Source: Micromonospora sp. MP36
GTDB taxonomy: Bacteria; Actinomycetota; Actinomycetes; Mycobacteriales; Micromonosporaceae
DNA length: 40,150 bases
Assembly: GCF_008119785.1 (NCBI RefSeq)
Contig: NZ_VSFA01000067.1
Span: forward strand, 1-40,150
Direction of reading: 5' to 3'
Within the stretch, counting starts at the first letter, position 1. The number at the start of each line of letters is the position of its first letter. A model generated the notes under the pieces. The model ran no database searches. It was not told where the DNA came from and saw only the letters and a program-made list of their open reading frames with translations. Of the stretch, positions 8,981 to 16,724 are shown in pieces. The translations under genes and the position numbers were made by a program.

Positions 8981-9262
8981 TCAGCGTGGGCGGCCCAGGC
9001 CGGCGTCGCGGGCGCGGACGATGGCCTGGCTGCAGGTGCCCGTTGCTGTGCCGCACCGTGTTGGTGATCGCCTCGACGGCAGTGCGGTAGGCGGCGACCT
9101 CGATCGCAGCGGGCAGCTCCGGTAGGCCGTCGCTGTCGATGGTGACCTGCAGTGCGCATCCTGCGGTCAGCCGGTCCGCCTGGGAACGCAGGGCTCCGGC
9201 GGGCCCGAGGTCGTCGAGGGTGGGCAGGCGTAGTCCGTGGACGATCTTGCGCGCTTGTGGTC
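8981..9262 (-). pseudogene. Sensor histidine kinase fragment (HisKA_3/HATPase type)
   Basis: The - strand encodes RKIVHGLRLPTLDDLGPAGAL and then VAAYRTAVEAITNTVRHS, which correspond to the end of the dimerisation domain and the ATPase N-box of NarL-partner (NreB/DesK-type) kinases. Just after RHS the frame slips: the expected continuation TCSQAIVRARDAGL is found in another frame and stops at 8981. An in-frame stop lies a few codons before the fragment's start. It is therefore a truncated, frameshifted remnant without phosphoacceptor or G boxes. It abuts the DUF2637 remnant on the other strand at about 9250. Confidence 0.7.
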
Positions 9263-9616
9263 GGTACCGTGGTCAGTCTCGCGGCGCACGTCGCCGTTGG
9301 CGGCCCCGATCCCATCGGCAGGCGCTGGCCGGGTGGCCAGCGCCTGTCCATGCTCGTCTCGGTCAAGTTGCTGTTCGGCATGATCGACCACGGCAGAGAC
9401 GATCAGCGGACGGTCCAACAGGCCGACCCGTCTCTGTCTCGAGACGCCTTGGCCGATGGGATGCGCGATGACGGGCACGGAGTGTGTAATGCCCGGGCTT
9501 CACCCCTGCTCAAGATCCTCAGAGTAGAGCGGGATGCCGGTCGTTTCGTGCTCGCCGGTAACCACACGGCCGATGCGAGGACGAACGCGGCTAACCCGCC
9601 CTGGCGGCGGGCCTGA
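9248..9616 (+). pseudogene. DUF2637 (SpdB-type) transfer protein, 3-prime remnant
   Basis: The + strand reads ALVVGTVVSLAAHVAVGG, then SMLVSVKLLFGMIDHG, then LSRDALADGMRDDGHGVCNARASPLLKIL. The first two blocks look like membrane segments of the DUF2637 family, found on actinomycete integrative elements and plasmids; the third resembles the helical C-terminal domain that follows in many members. Between blocks one and two, the neighbouring frame gives ALAGWPA, the usual family sequence, so two compensating one-base indels seem to have occurred. The N-terminal half is missing, with kinase-derived DNA in its place. No other transfer gene is nearby, so this is a relic of a lost mobile element. 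Family assignment is from memory of its pattern. Confidence 0.55.
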
Positions 9617-9779
9617 TCGCGGTCTTCTCATCCGCGCCGATCGAAATCTGCCACCGCCGATCAGGCCGCCGCCTGGACGTGGAGGTACAGATCCAGCGAG
9701 TTACTCGTAAGCAATGCCGGCTAGGCGCATCGCAAAAGTCCGGGCTGGTGCCGTAGTGGGCGGATGAAGTGGGTTTGGG

Positions 9780-10514
9780 TCAGGCTGGGGCGAGGAGGCA
9801 GAACTCGTTGCCTTCCGGGTCGGCGAGGACGGTCCACGGGACATCGGGGTCCAGGTCGATGGCGGTGGCACCGAGCGTCCGCAGTCTGGCCGCCTCGGCC
9901 TCCGGGTCGTCGCCTGGGTATGGGCGGATGTCGAGATGGACGCGGTTCCACCCGGTCTTCACGTCGGGTGTGCGAATGAACTGCAGATACGGGCCGACGC
10001 CCTTGGCGGAGCGCATTACCGCCTTGTGGTCGGTCACCTCGTGCACGGTCCAGTCCATGGCCTCGCCCCAGAAGCGGGCCATGGCTCGCGGATCCGCGCA
10101 GTCGACCACTACCGCGGCGATCGGTCCAGTGTCCCGGTAGAGCGGTCGGGGATCCAGCACACAGAACTCGTTGCCCTCTGGGTCGGCCATGACCGTCCAC
10201 GGCACGTCACCCTGACCCACGTCGGCGGGTGTCGCGCCGAGATCCTTCAGGCGCGTGACCACCTCCGCCTGATGGGCCGCCGAGGTGGTGGCGAGGTCGA
10301 CGTGCACCCGGTTCTTCACCGTCTTGGGTTCCGGCGAGACGACGAGGTCGATGCAGACAGCGACGGGGTCGGGGTAGACGAAGTCCTCGGGTTCGAGGTT
10401 GGTCACGCCGGGCCCCTCGCTGGAGACTCCCCAGCCGAGCACCTCCGCCCAGAAACCGCCCAGCGCGGAGTCGTCCCGAGCCTTCATGTTGATTTGAACA
10501 AGCCGCGTTGCCAT
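9780..10514 (-). CDS. VOC family protein with two glyoxalase-like domains
   Basis: A 244-residue protein with two tandem vicinal-oxygen-chelate domains of about 120 residues each. Each half ends in the same motif, PWTVMADPEGNEFC and PWTVLADPEGNEFC, and each contains a (K)NRVHVDL/WNRVHLDI strand, the pattern of actinobacterial VOC proteins of unknown substrate. Members include glyoxalases, dioxygenases and drug-binding resistance proteins; which applies here cannot be told. ATG at 10514 (MATRLVQINMKARDD) is chosen because the VOC fold starts there; the frame is open further upstream but encodes nothing recognisable. A TAGCAT box ends 7 nt before this ATG. It is the only intact gene in a zone of gene relics. 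A same-type paralogue lies at 37782-38486. Confidence 0.85.
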   Translation of the reverse strand: MATRLVQINMKARDDSALGGFWAEVLGWGVSSEGPGVTNLEPEDFVYPDPVAVCIDLVVSPEPKTVKNRVHVDLATTSAAHQAEVVTRLKDLGATPADVGQGDVPWTVMADPEGNEFCVLDPRPLYRDTGPIAAVVVDCADPRAMARFWGEAMDWTVHEVTDHKAVMRSAKGVGPYLQFIRTPDVKTGWNRVHLDIRPYPGDDPEAEAARLRTLGATAIDLDPDVPWTVLADPEGNEFCLLAPA

Positions 10515-10521
10515 CCCGACG

Positions 10522-10527
10522 ATGCTA
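10522..10527 (-). promoter_or_regulatory. Possible -10 box for a leaderless VOC transcript
   Basis: On the - strand TAGCAT is followed by 7 nt and then the ATG at 10514, with no ribosome-binding site between. This spacing would place the transcript start at or next to the start codon. Confidence 0.4.
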
Positions 10528-10630
10528 ATGCGGTGTCCACCAACGTTCGTCGGGTGGGCCGCTGCCGGAAATTGTCGTACCGGTGGTGTTGGGTGTGGTC
10601 GTGCCTCGCCGTCGGGATCCGGCCGCGCCC

Positions 10631-10958
10631 ATGGTGGTGTATCGCACGGCTCGTGTTGCGGTGCGGGTGACGGTTGGGCAGCGGCGGCGGTGTTTCGGGT
10701 TGCTGCGTTCGGCTGGTGACGTGTGGGCCTGTCCTGGAGATCAACGGGTGACGACGCCGCCGCCAGGACGCGCCGCTGGTCGGTTATCAGGCGTTGTGTC
10801 GGGAGTTGGCCGACTCGGGGCCGGGCACCTTCGGTGAGCTGGATTCGGTGGGCGCCCGGTCGGTGTTGCGCCGGTTTTCCGATGCCTGGTTCGCCGCGGC
10901 GAAAGCCCGCAAGGACGGTGACTCGTCGGCGCGGTTTCCCGACGGCTACCGTGCGTGA
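10631..10958 (+). pseudogene. N-terminal fragment of a TnpB-type IS protein
   Basis: The + strand encodes YRTARVAVRVTVGQRRRCF and RSAGDVWAC in one frame, then VLEING, an in-frame TGA where the family has Trp, and RRRRQDAPLVGYQALCRELA, FGELDSVGARSVLRRFSDAWF and AKARKDGDSSARFP in another. This is the first ~105 residues of an actinobacterial TnpB (IS200/IS605/IS607-associated RNA-guided nuclease). It has a frameshift, a nonsense codon and lacks everything after the Arg-rich N-terminus, including the RuvC residues. The fragment cannot be functional as a nuclease. A related TnpB C-terminus is at the right edge of the window. Confidence 0.75.
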
Positions 10959-11062
10959 CGCTCGGCCAGCGGCCAGATGCGGACGTTGGATCTCCACAGA
11001 CTGTCGGAGGCTGTGGGTATGTTTCCCCACTGATGGATGCTGGATCAAGTTTGGGGGCGTTT

Positions 11063-11610
11063 GTGGCTGAGGCTGAGGTGGCGCTGCGACCGGTCGACGA
11101 CTCCGACCTCGACGCGCTCTTCGAACAGATGCGGGATCCCGAGTCGGTCCGGATGGCGGCCTTTACCGCCAAGGACCCCGATGATCGCACCGCTTCGATG
11201 CCCACATGGTGAAGATCAGGACATCACCCGACGTCACAAACCGCGTGATCACGCTCGATGGACAGCTCGTCGGCAGTATCGCCAGCTTCGTCATCGACGG
11301 CGACACCGAAGTTACCTACTGGATCGACAGATCGTTCTGGGGACAGCGCATCGCTTCCCGAGCGCTGGCCCTCCTTCTGGAAACGGTCCACGTCCGGCCC
11401 TTGTTCGCCCGCGCCGCGAGTGACAACGTGGGATCGCTGAAGGTGCTGCAGAGAGCAGGATTCGCGATCACAGGCACGGAGACGTCCTTCGCCAACGGGC
11501 GAAACACTGAAATCGAGGAAACGATCCTCGCCTCGATGAGCCCGCAACCGCGCCATTCGATGTGCCGAGCGGGAAGAAGCAGACGTACTGATCTCGGCAT
11601 GTCCGGATGA
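11063..11610 (+). pseudogene. GNAT acetyltransferase split by a one-base deletion
   Basis: A GNAT family N-acetyltransferase, probably of the RimJ/RimL type. The first part (VALRPVDDSDLDALFEQMRDPESVRMAAFTAKDPDDRTA) runs from a GTG at 11063, which has GGGGG 5 nt before it. At about 11194 one T is missing: restoring it turns the short out-of-frame tail into FDAHMVKI, which joins directly to the rest (VGSIASFVIDGDTEVTYWI, WGQRIASRALALLL with the acetyl-CoA loop, NVGSLKVLQRAGF). Apart from this base all GNAT blocks are present, so either the mutation is very recent or it is a sequencing error; the ATG at 11206 could give a protein without the N-terminus. The C-terminal ~25 residues look like read-through into unrelated DNA. 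Confidence 0.75.
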
Positions 11611-11690
11611 CCGCCTGCAGACGTTCATGTCATCGCCGTGCCCACCGCCGGACGGGCATCTGATTGTCGAGGCACCTGCTCGCAGCGACG

Positions 11691-11798
11691 ACGCGCGAGA
11701 TGGACGGTGATGTGATCAGCCAGCTGGAGTGGTCCACCGAATGAGGCGAACACGCCACCCGGCTTCAGGAGCGCGGCCATGCGCGACCACCGACCCTC
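11691..11798 (-). pseudogene. Class I SAM-methyltransferase fragment
   Basis: The - strand encodes WSRMAALLKPGGVFASFGG followed by PLQLAD. This is the post-motif region (LxPGGxxASFGG) of a class I S-adenosylmethionine-dependent methyltransferase, as in the Methyltransf_11/25 families. The glycine-rich SAM-binding motif upstream and the C-terminal half are not found nearby, so only about 35 codons survive. It lies between the frameshifted GNAT gene and the intact RibD-like gene, in 259 nt that otherwise carry no gene. Confidence 0.6.
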
Positions 11799-11869
11799 CG
11801 CAGACGCAGCCGGAGGCCCGATCTTGTGTCACCGTTCAGTGGACTTCTTCGCGTACCCGCTCAGATCGG

Positions 11870-12451
11870 TCAGCGGCGCACCCGATAGCGCAGGTGAAGC
11901 ACCCGGTTGCCCTGAATCACTACGTCAGGGTCCTCCAACAGGTGCTGCGCGTGGACCGACCCGAAGTAGCGCTTGCCGGACCCGAACACGACGGGTACGA
12001 CGTCCATGCGCACCTCGTCGACCAGGCCCGCGGCAAGCACCTGGCCACCGACGTCGCCAGCGGCGACCTCGACCATGCGGTCACCCGCAAGCTCCTGCGC
12101 CTTGGCCACGGCTGCCTCGACGCCGTCGACGAAGTGAAACGGCGCCTCGGGGTCCCAGCCCTCGGGCTCCGGCCGGTGCGTCACGACGACCACGTGGTCG
12201 ATCCCGCCCGGAGGCTTCCCGTCCCAGCCGTCCGTCATGTCGAAGACGTGGCGGCCGACGATTGTCGCCCCGATCTGGTCCCAGTACGGCCGGGTGTAGT
12301 CGTAGGACGTCTGCGACACCTTCAACTCGCCGCTCTCGTCCAACGGGACGTCACCGCTGGACAACCAGTCGAACAGCGGTCCGGGCTGGTCATTCTCGTC
12401 CGCGACGAAGCCGTCCACCGACACCGAGCTGTACATGACCACCTTGCCCAC
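11870..12451 (-). CDS. Dihydrofolate reductase family (RibD C-terminal-like) protein
   Basis: A 193-residue single-domain protein of the RibD_C/DHFR-like fold, typified by MYSSVSVDGFVADEND at the N-terminus, GATIVGRHVFDM in the middle, and VDEVRMDVVPVVFGSGKRYF near the end. Members are NADPH-dependent reductases or of unknown substrate; true folate or flavin-pathway function is not implied. GTG at 12451 is supported by AGGAG about 8 nt upstream. The gene lies 67 nt downstream of an AraC regulator on the same strand and may be co-transcribed with it, suggesting the regulator controls it (inference). Confidence 0.85.
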   Translation of the reverse strand: MGKVVMYSSVSVDGFVADENDQPGPLFDWLSSGDVPLDESGELKVSQTSYDYTRPYWDQIGATIVGRHVFDMTDGWDGKPPGGIDHVVVVTHRPEPEGWDPEAPFHFVDGVEAAVAKAQELAGDRMVEVAAGDVGGQVLAAGLVDEVRMDVVPVVFGSGKRYFGSVHAQHLLEDPDVVIQGNRVLHLRYRVRR

Positions 12452-12518
12452 GGGGCGCTCCTCTGCTTTGGGATGCCCCCAAAATTAGCGTGTCGTGCGC
12501 TGTCGCTCTTGTAAGAAA

Positions 12519-13364
12519 TCAATCGGCCGGCAGCGGCCAGCTGTCCAGCACGTGGCCGGGATGCTCGCGCAGGAACTGCCGCCGGACTTCGACGTACCGG
12601 GTCGGCGTGAGCCCGGTGAACGCCCGGAACTCGTGGCCGAAGTGGGCCTGGTCGAAGTAGCCCGCGCGACCGGCGAGGTCGCCCCAGTCGATCGGTCCGG
12701 CGGGGTCGATCGCGAACACGGTGGCGGCGAAGCGGTAGGTGCGGGCCAGCCGCTTCGGCGTGACGCCGATGAGCTCCTTGAACCGCTGTGCCAGATGAGT
12801 GCTGCTGACACCGGCTGCCACCCTCAGGTCGCCGATCGCCACCGCCCCGCTGGTCGCCGCGATGACGCTGCTCGTATGGCGGACCAGTCCCAGGCCGGCG
12901 GTCTCGCACAGCCGTCGTGTTAGCTCTTCCTCGAGCAGCGTCAGCATCTCGTGCGGTCCGTCCGCCGTGGCCAGCCGGTCTCGCAGCTCAGCAATGGCGG
13001 GCCGGCCCCAAACCTGCTCTACCGTCACCGGCCGGTCACACAGCTCGGCTGCGGGCATCGGCAGGAACGGCGCCAGCCCCCACGGCTTGAAGTGCACGCC
13101 GACGGACCGGGTGCGGAGTGGGTAGCCGAACTCCAACGCGCGGGTGGGCATGGTGACCACGCAGCCGTCGGCGTACTCGGCCGGCTCGATGTCGGTGCCG
13201 GCGCGGATGCGGAACGGCGCCCCGAGGTTGACGATGAGCAACGCCGCCGGCATCGGCGGCAGCGTCAGCCGGGCGTACGGCGACGCACCCTCCAGGTAGT
13301 AAAGGTCGTCGATCAGCCCGTCCAGCGGCGGTCGCGGCACTCTGGACACGTACTCCACGCCCAC
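12519..13364 (-). CDS. AraC family transcriptional regulator (DUF6597-type sensor)
   Basis: The 281-residue protein has an N-terminal sensor region (PPLDGLIDDLYYLEG, then VGVHFKPWGLAPFLPMPAAELCDR, the DUF6597 pattern) and a C-terminal HTH_18 domain at about residues 160-265 (GDLRVAAGVSSTHLAQRFKEL, then DLAGRAGYFDQAHFGHEFRAFTGLTP). It binds DNA and probably senses a small molecule. It is distinct from the AraC protein at 1562-2374 but has the same layout. The GTG start at 13364 is the first in the frame; a later start is possible. Upstream lies a transposase scrap, so its promoter region may have been rearranged. Confidence 0.87.
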   Translation of the reverse strand: MGVEYVSRVPRPPLDGLIDDLYYLEGASPYARLTLPPMPAALLIVNLGAPFRIRAGTDIEPAEYADGCVVTMPTRALEFGYPLRTRSVGVHFKPWGLAPFLPMPAAELCDRPVTVEQVWGRPAIAELRDRLATADGPHEMLTLLEEELTRRLCETAGLGLVRHTSSVIAATSGAVAIGDLRVAAGVSSTHLAQRFKELIGVTPKRLARTYRFAATVFAIDPAGPIDWGDLAGRAGYFDQAHFGHEFRAFTGLTPTRYVEVRRQFLREHPGHVLDSWPLPAD

Positions 13365-13384
13365 AGTATCGCCGGCGGCCCGGC

Positions 13385-13460
13385 GGCATCGCCCTCGGCT
13401 TCCGCAACCTCACCCACTACATCGCCAGGGCACTCCTCGAAACCGGCGGATTCAGACCCC
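13385..13460 (+). pseudogene. Transposase C-terminal scrap
   Basis: About 25 codons on the + strand read GIALGFRNLTHYIARALLET followed by GGFRP, a pattern typical of the last residues of ISL3-like actinomycete transposases (ALGFRNxTxYIxRxLL). No catalytic region or stop in register is nearby. It occupies the gap between the Roadblock gene and the AraC gene and marks a past IS insertion or deletion at this point. The IS family is not certain. Confidence 0.5.
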
Positions 13461-13556
13461 TCACGGCACGACCGGACGTACCGCATCCACCGCAGCCAGG
13501 CGTGGGACGCTCGCCGGCCCGGCCGGGACGCGCCGCCGCCGGCCGGGCCGGTCCGC

Positions 13557-13979
13557 TCAGCGAGGCAGCGCCTGCTGCAGCTCCGCCCGCAGCGCGGGGG
13601 TAAGCATCTCACCGGCCTGTTTGGCCAGCCGCGCCATCTCGTAGCCGACCACGCCGATGTCGGCGTCGGCGCCGGCCAGGGTGGCCAGGATGGAGCCGTC
13701 CCGGATCTGCATGACCAGGAAGTAGCCCCGTCCCATCTCGACCACGGTCTGCTTGACGATGTCCCCGTCGAACATCTGGGCGGCGCCGGCGGTGATGCTC
13801 ATCAGCCCCGAGGTCACCGCGGCGAGCTTGTCCGCGTGGTCGCGGGGCAGGTGGGCGGAGATCGCCACCAGCAGCCCGTCGGAGGAGACCACCACGGCGT
13901 GCGCCACTCCCGGGACCCGCTCGGCGAACGCGTTCACCAACCAGCTCAGGTCGCGTGCCTCCTGGCTCAACGTCGTCAC
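13557..13979 (-). CDS. Roadblock/LC7 domain protein (CvnB-like)
   Basis: A 140-residue Roadblock/LC7 protein (DLSWLVNAFAERVPGVAHAVVVSSDGLLVA; FLVMQIRDGSILATLA; DIGVVGYEMARLAKQAGEML). In conservons such proteins (CvnB) work with a membrane histidine kinase (CvnA), a DUF742 protein (CvnC) and a small GTPase (CvnD). Its GTG overlaps the TGA of the kinase gene (GTGA, 13976-13979), so the two are translationally coupled. Unusually, no DUF742 or GTPase gene follows: downstream are a transposase scrap and an unrelated AraC gene. It may act with a GTPase encoded elsewhere, or the locus has lost its second half. Confidence 0.9.
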   Translation of the reverse strand: MTTLSQEARDLSWLVNAFAERVPGVAHAVVVSSDGLLVAISAHLPRDHADKLAAVTSGLMSITAGAAQMFDGDIVKQTVVEMGRGYFLVMQIRDGSILATLAGADADIGVVGYEMARLAKQAGEMLTPALRAELQQALPR

Positions 13980-16618
13980 GGTCGTTGTCCCCCTTCGCTG
14001 CGTAGGCCGGCGGGCGGCAGGAAAAATTCGGTGGTCTCCTCGGCCTCGGCCCGCCGCACCCCGCTGTAGAAGCGGGACAGCATGCCGCCGACCGCGTCCG
14101 GGTCCGGGTCGTGGCGGGGCGCCGGCTCGGCCGGGCGGGCGGGCTGGGCGTTGAGCTGGGCCATCGGCACGCGTACCGGCAGGCCCCGCGCGTTGATCCC
14201 GGCGGTGACCGGGGTCGCGGCCGGCGGCGGGGTCACGCCGAGCATCGCGGACGACGGACCCTGGCGGGTGAACCATCCGCCGCCCGCGGGCGCGCCGGCC
14301 GCCGGGGTCAGCACGTCCTCGGCCCGCACCGGCACCGGGCGGGCCTGCCGCGGCACCGGCGGCGCGGCCGGGGCCGGCGGCTCGGGGTGGATCCCCGCGG
14401 ACGGCATCGCCGGACGGCGGCCGGCCACCGGCAGGTCGGGCGGGAAACCGGGGAACCGGCCCGCCACCGGCAGCTCGGGCGCGGGCATCTCCGGCCGGCG
14501 TCCCGCCGCTGGCAGGTCCGCCGGCGGGGCGGTGAGCGGGACGGCGGCGTAGGGCCGGGATCGGGCGGCGAGCTGGTGGGTGAGCATCCGCGGCGAGGCG
14601 GGCTGATCCAGCTCGGGTTCGGGTGCCGGGGCCAGCAGGTCGGCGGGGATGCGCACCCGGGCCACCAGGCCCTCGTGGTCGCTGCGCAACTTCACCTCGA
14701 CCCCGTGCCGGGCGCCTAGGTGGCTGACCACGAACAGGCCCATCCGCTCGGAGGCCGCCACGTCCGCGGCCGGCGGTTCGGCCAGCACCGCGTTCGCCTC
14801 GGCCAACGCGGTCGGGCTCATCCCGAGCCCCTCGTCGATGATCTGCACTACTGCGCCGGTCCCGTCGCTCCAGGCGACGACGTGCACGACGGTGTCCGGC
14901 CGGGAGAAGGCGGTGGCGTTCTCCAGCAGTTCGGCGAACAGGTGCACCAGGTCACCGACCGCGTGGCCGACGACGTGCAGCGCGGCGCTGGACCGGTGGC
15001 GGATCCGCTGGTATTGCTCGATTTCGGCGCTCGCCGCGAGCAGCACCGCGCCCAGCCCGACCGGCCGGTTCCACCGCCGGCTGGACTCCGTGCCGGCGAG
15101 CACCAGCAGGCTCTCGTCGTTGCGCCGCATGCGGGCCGCGAGATGGTCGAGCTTGAACAGGTTCTCCAGCTGCTCCGGGTCGTTCTCCTCGCGTTCCAGC
15201 TGGTCGAGGAGTTCCAGCTGCCGCTCGACCAGCACCTGGCTGCGCCGGGCCAGGTTGACGAACATGGCGTTGACGTTGCGCCGCATCATCGCCTGCTCGA
15301 CCGCGACGTCGACGGCGCTGCGGTGCACGGCCACGAACGCCTCCGCCAGCTCGCCGATCTCGTCGCGGGAGCGGACCACCGCGGGCGGCACCTCGATCGC
15401 CGCGACCTGGCGGTCCACGGCGCGCAGCCGGTCCAGGGTGTGCGGCAGCTCGACCTGCGCGATCCGCAGTGCCGCGCCGCGCAGCAGCCGCAGGGACCGG
15501 GCGATGGACCGGCCGATCAGCAGCGAGATCAGCACCGCGACCAGCAGCACCGCGACGATGCCGCCCACCACCAGCAGGGTGTCCCGCAGCTGCTGTGCGC
15601 GGGCGTCGTCGGCGCGGCGTACGGCGTCGTCGAGGACCTCCTGTTCGAGGTTGCCGAGCAGCTCCTGGCGCCGCTCGCTGGCCGCCCACCATTCGGGCGC
15701 GGAGAGCACCGCCGGCTCGGCGGCGCCGGTGGGCAGCGTCTGCTCCTCGAGCCGGGCGGCCGCCACGAACGCCGGGTTCAGCGACACCAGGTCGTAGCGG
15801 CGGACCTGCTCGGTGGTCGCCGCCACCCGGAACGCGCCCAGCGCGGTGAGCTGCTGGGCCCGCAGGTCGGTCAGGGTGACCTGGTCGTCGAGTTCGTACC
15901 GGCCGGCCCGGGCGGCGGCGTAGAGCTCGGCGCGGATCCGGGAGGTGAACTCCTTGACCCGGGACAGCTGCACGTACCGCAGCACCGCGTCGGTGAGCGC
16001 CCGCTTGCCCTGCCCGGGCGACGGCTCGGCCAGCAGGTTGAGCAGGGCCGCGATGGCCCGGTGATAGTTGCTCAGGATGGTGTCGCTGCTGAGCACCGCC
16101 GGCGGGATCGCGGCTCGGATGTAGACCACCTGGTCGTACGCCTCCAGGACCTCCGAGTACGCGACCCGCCAGGCGGCGTCGGCGTCGGCGAGCGGCTCGG
16201 CCGCCCGGCGCAGCTCGGACAACGCCTGGTTGGCGGCGTCCTGCAACGGTTTCAGCGCGGCGATGGCGGCGTCTCGGTCGGCGCCGGCGCCCGACCGTCG
16301 CAGCGCGGCCAGTTCTCCGGCCGCGCGGTCCCGCTCCTGCTGGAGCCGGTCCACCACGGCGGTGATCTGCCGGCCGATGCCGACCTGCTCGGCGAAGGCG
16401 CTCAGCGTGCTGGTCTGACCCACCAGCCCCCGGGTCTGCACCCCGGCCAGCACCAGGAACGCCAGCGACGGGATGACCAGCACCGCCGCGAGCTTGGTGC
16501 CCATCCGCCAGTCCCGCAACCGGAAGGCCGAGTGCCGCCGGTGCGGCACCACCAGGTCGGCCCGGCTCCGGCCCCGGCGGGCGGCCCTTGCGCGAGCCGG
16601 GTCGGGACCTGCGCCCAC
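13976..16618 (-). CDS. Nitrate/nitrite-sensor type histidine kinase (CvnA-like)
   Basis: A membrane sensor kinase of 880 residues from the GTG at 16618, chosen because AGGAGG lies 5 nt upstream; the frame is open to 16741. Segments in order: basic cytoplasmic start; TM1 about 41-60; an extracellular helical NIT (nitrate/nitrite-sensing) domain; TM2 about 343-365 (LLVVGGIVAVLLVAVLISLL); HAMP; a dimerisation segment with LDHLAARMRRNDE; a HATPase domain with N-box ELLENATAF near 564, DEGLGMS and MGLFVVSHLGARHGV; then a long Pro/Ala-rich tail of about 200 residues with repeated PVAGR(R/F)P-like units. This is the conservon CvnA architecture. The true ligand is unknown; the NIT label does not prove nitrate sensing. 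The tail may bind partner proteins. It is coupled to the Roadblock gene. Confidence 0.9.
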   Translation of the reverse strand: MGAGPDPARARAARRGRSRADLVVPHRRHSAFRLRDWRMGTKLAAVLVIPSLAFLVLAGVQTRGLVGQTSTLSAFAEQVGIGRQITAVVDRLQQERDRAAGELAALRRSGAGADRDAAIAALKPLQDAANQALSELRRAAEPLADADAAWRVAYSEVLEAYDQVVYIRAAIPPAVLSSDTILSNYHRAIAALLNLLAEPSPGQGKRALTDAVLRYVQLSRVKEFTSRIRAELYAAARAGRYELDDQVTLTDLRAQQLTALGAFRVAATTEQVRRYDLVSLNPAFVAAARLEEQTLPTGAAEPAVLSAPEWWAASERRQELLGNLEQEVLDDAVRRADDARAQQLRDTLLVVGGIVAVLLVAVLISLLIGRSIARSLRLLRGAALRIAQVELPHTLDRLRAVDRQVAAIEVPPAVVRSRDEIGELAEAFVAVHRSAVDVAVEQAMMRRNVNAMFVNLARRSQVLVERQLELLDQLEREENDPEQLENLFKLDHLAARMRRNDESLLVLAGTESSRRWNRPVGLGAVLLAASAEIEQYQRIRHRSSAALHVVGHAVGDLVHLFAELLENATAFSRPDTVVHVVAWSDGTGAVVQIIDEGLGMSPTALAEANAVLAEPPAADVAASERMGLFVVSHLGARHGVEVKLRSDHEGLVARVRIPADLLAPAPEPELDQPASPRMLTHQLAARSRPYAAVPLTAPPADLPAAGRRPEMPAPELPVAGRFPGFPPDLPVAGRRPAMPSAGIHPEPPAPAAPPVPRQARPVPVRAEDVLTPAAGAPAGGGWFTRQGPSSAMLGVTPPPAATPVTAGINARGLPVRVPMAQLNAQPARPAEPAPRHDPDPDAVGGMLSRFYSGVRRAEAEETTEFFLPPAGLRSEGGQRP

Positions 16619-16724
16619 ACATGCCTCCTCGGTCCCGTCGACTCCCGCCGCACAGGGAGCGGAGTCCATCCAACCAGGCCGGCCGGCCCTGTCAACGGGA
16701 TGACCGGTCGCGCGATCAGGATGG

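Noticed and set aside
4962..9125. Very long open frames antisense to the protease (up to 1387 codons on the + strand)
   Set aside because: They are mirror frames produced by high GC; they have low-complexity Arg/Gly/Val-rich products and no domains, whereas the - strand frame has a complete subtilase.
9319..9346. Perfect 12-bp inverted repeat with GGGT loop as a terminator
   Set aside because: It lies inside the DUF2637 remnant where the family sequence itself gives most of this symmetry (ALAGWPAL codons), and no active gene ends here.
9617..9722. Possible IS630-type transposase piece on the - strand (ISIGADEKTAIR resembles the family's DEKT motif)
   Set aside because: Only about a dozen residues match, with a stop soon after; too little to call a gene remnant.
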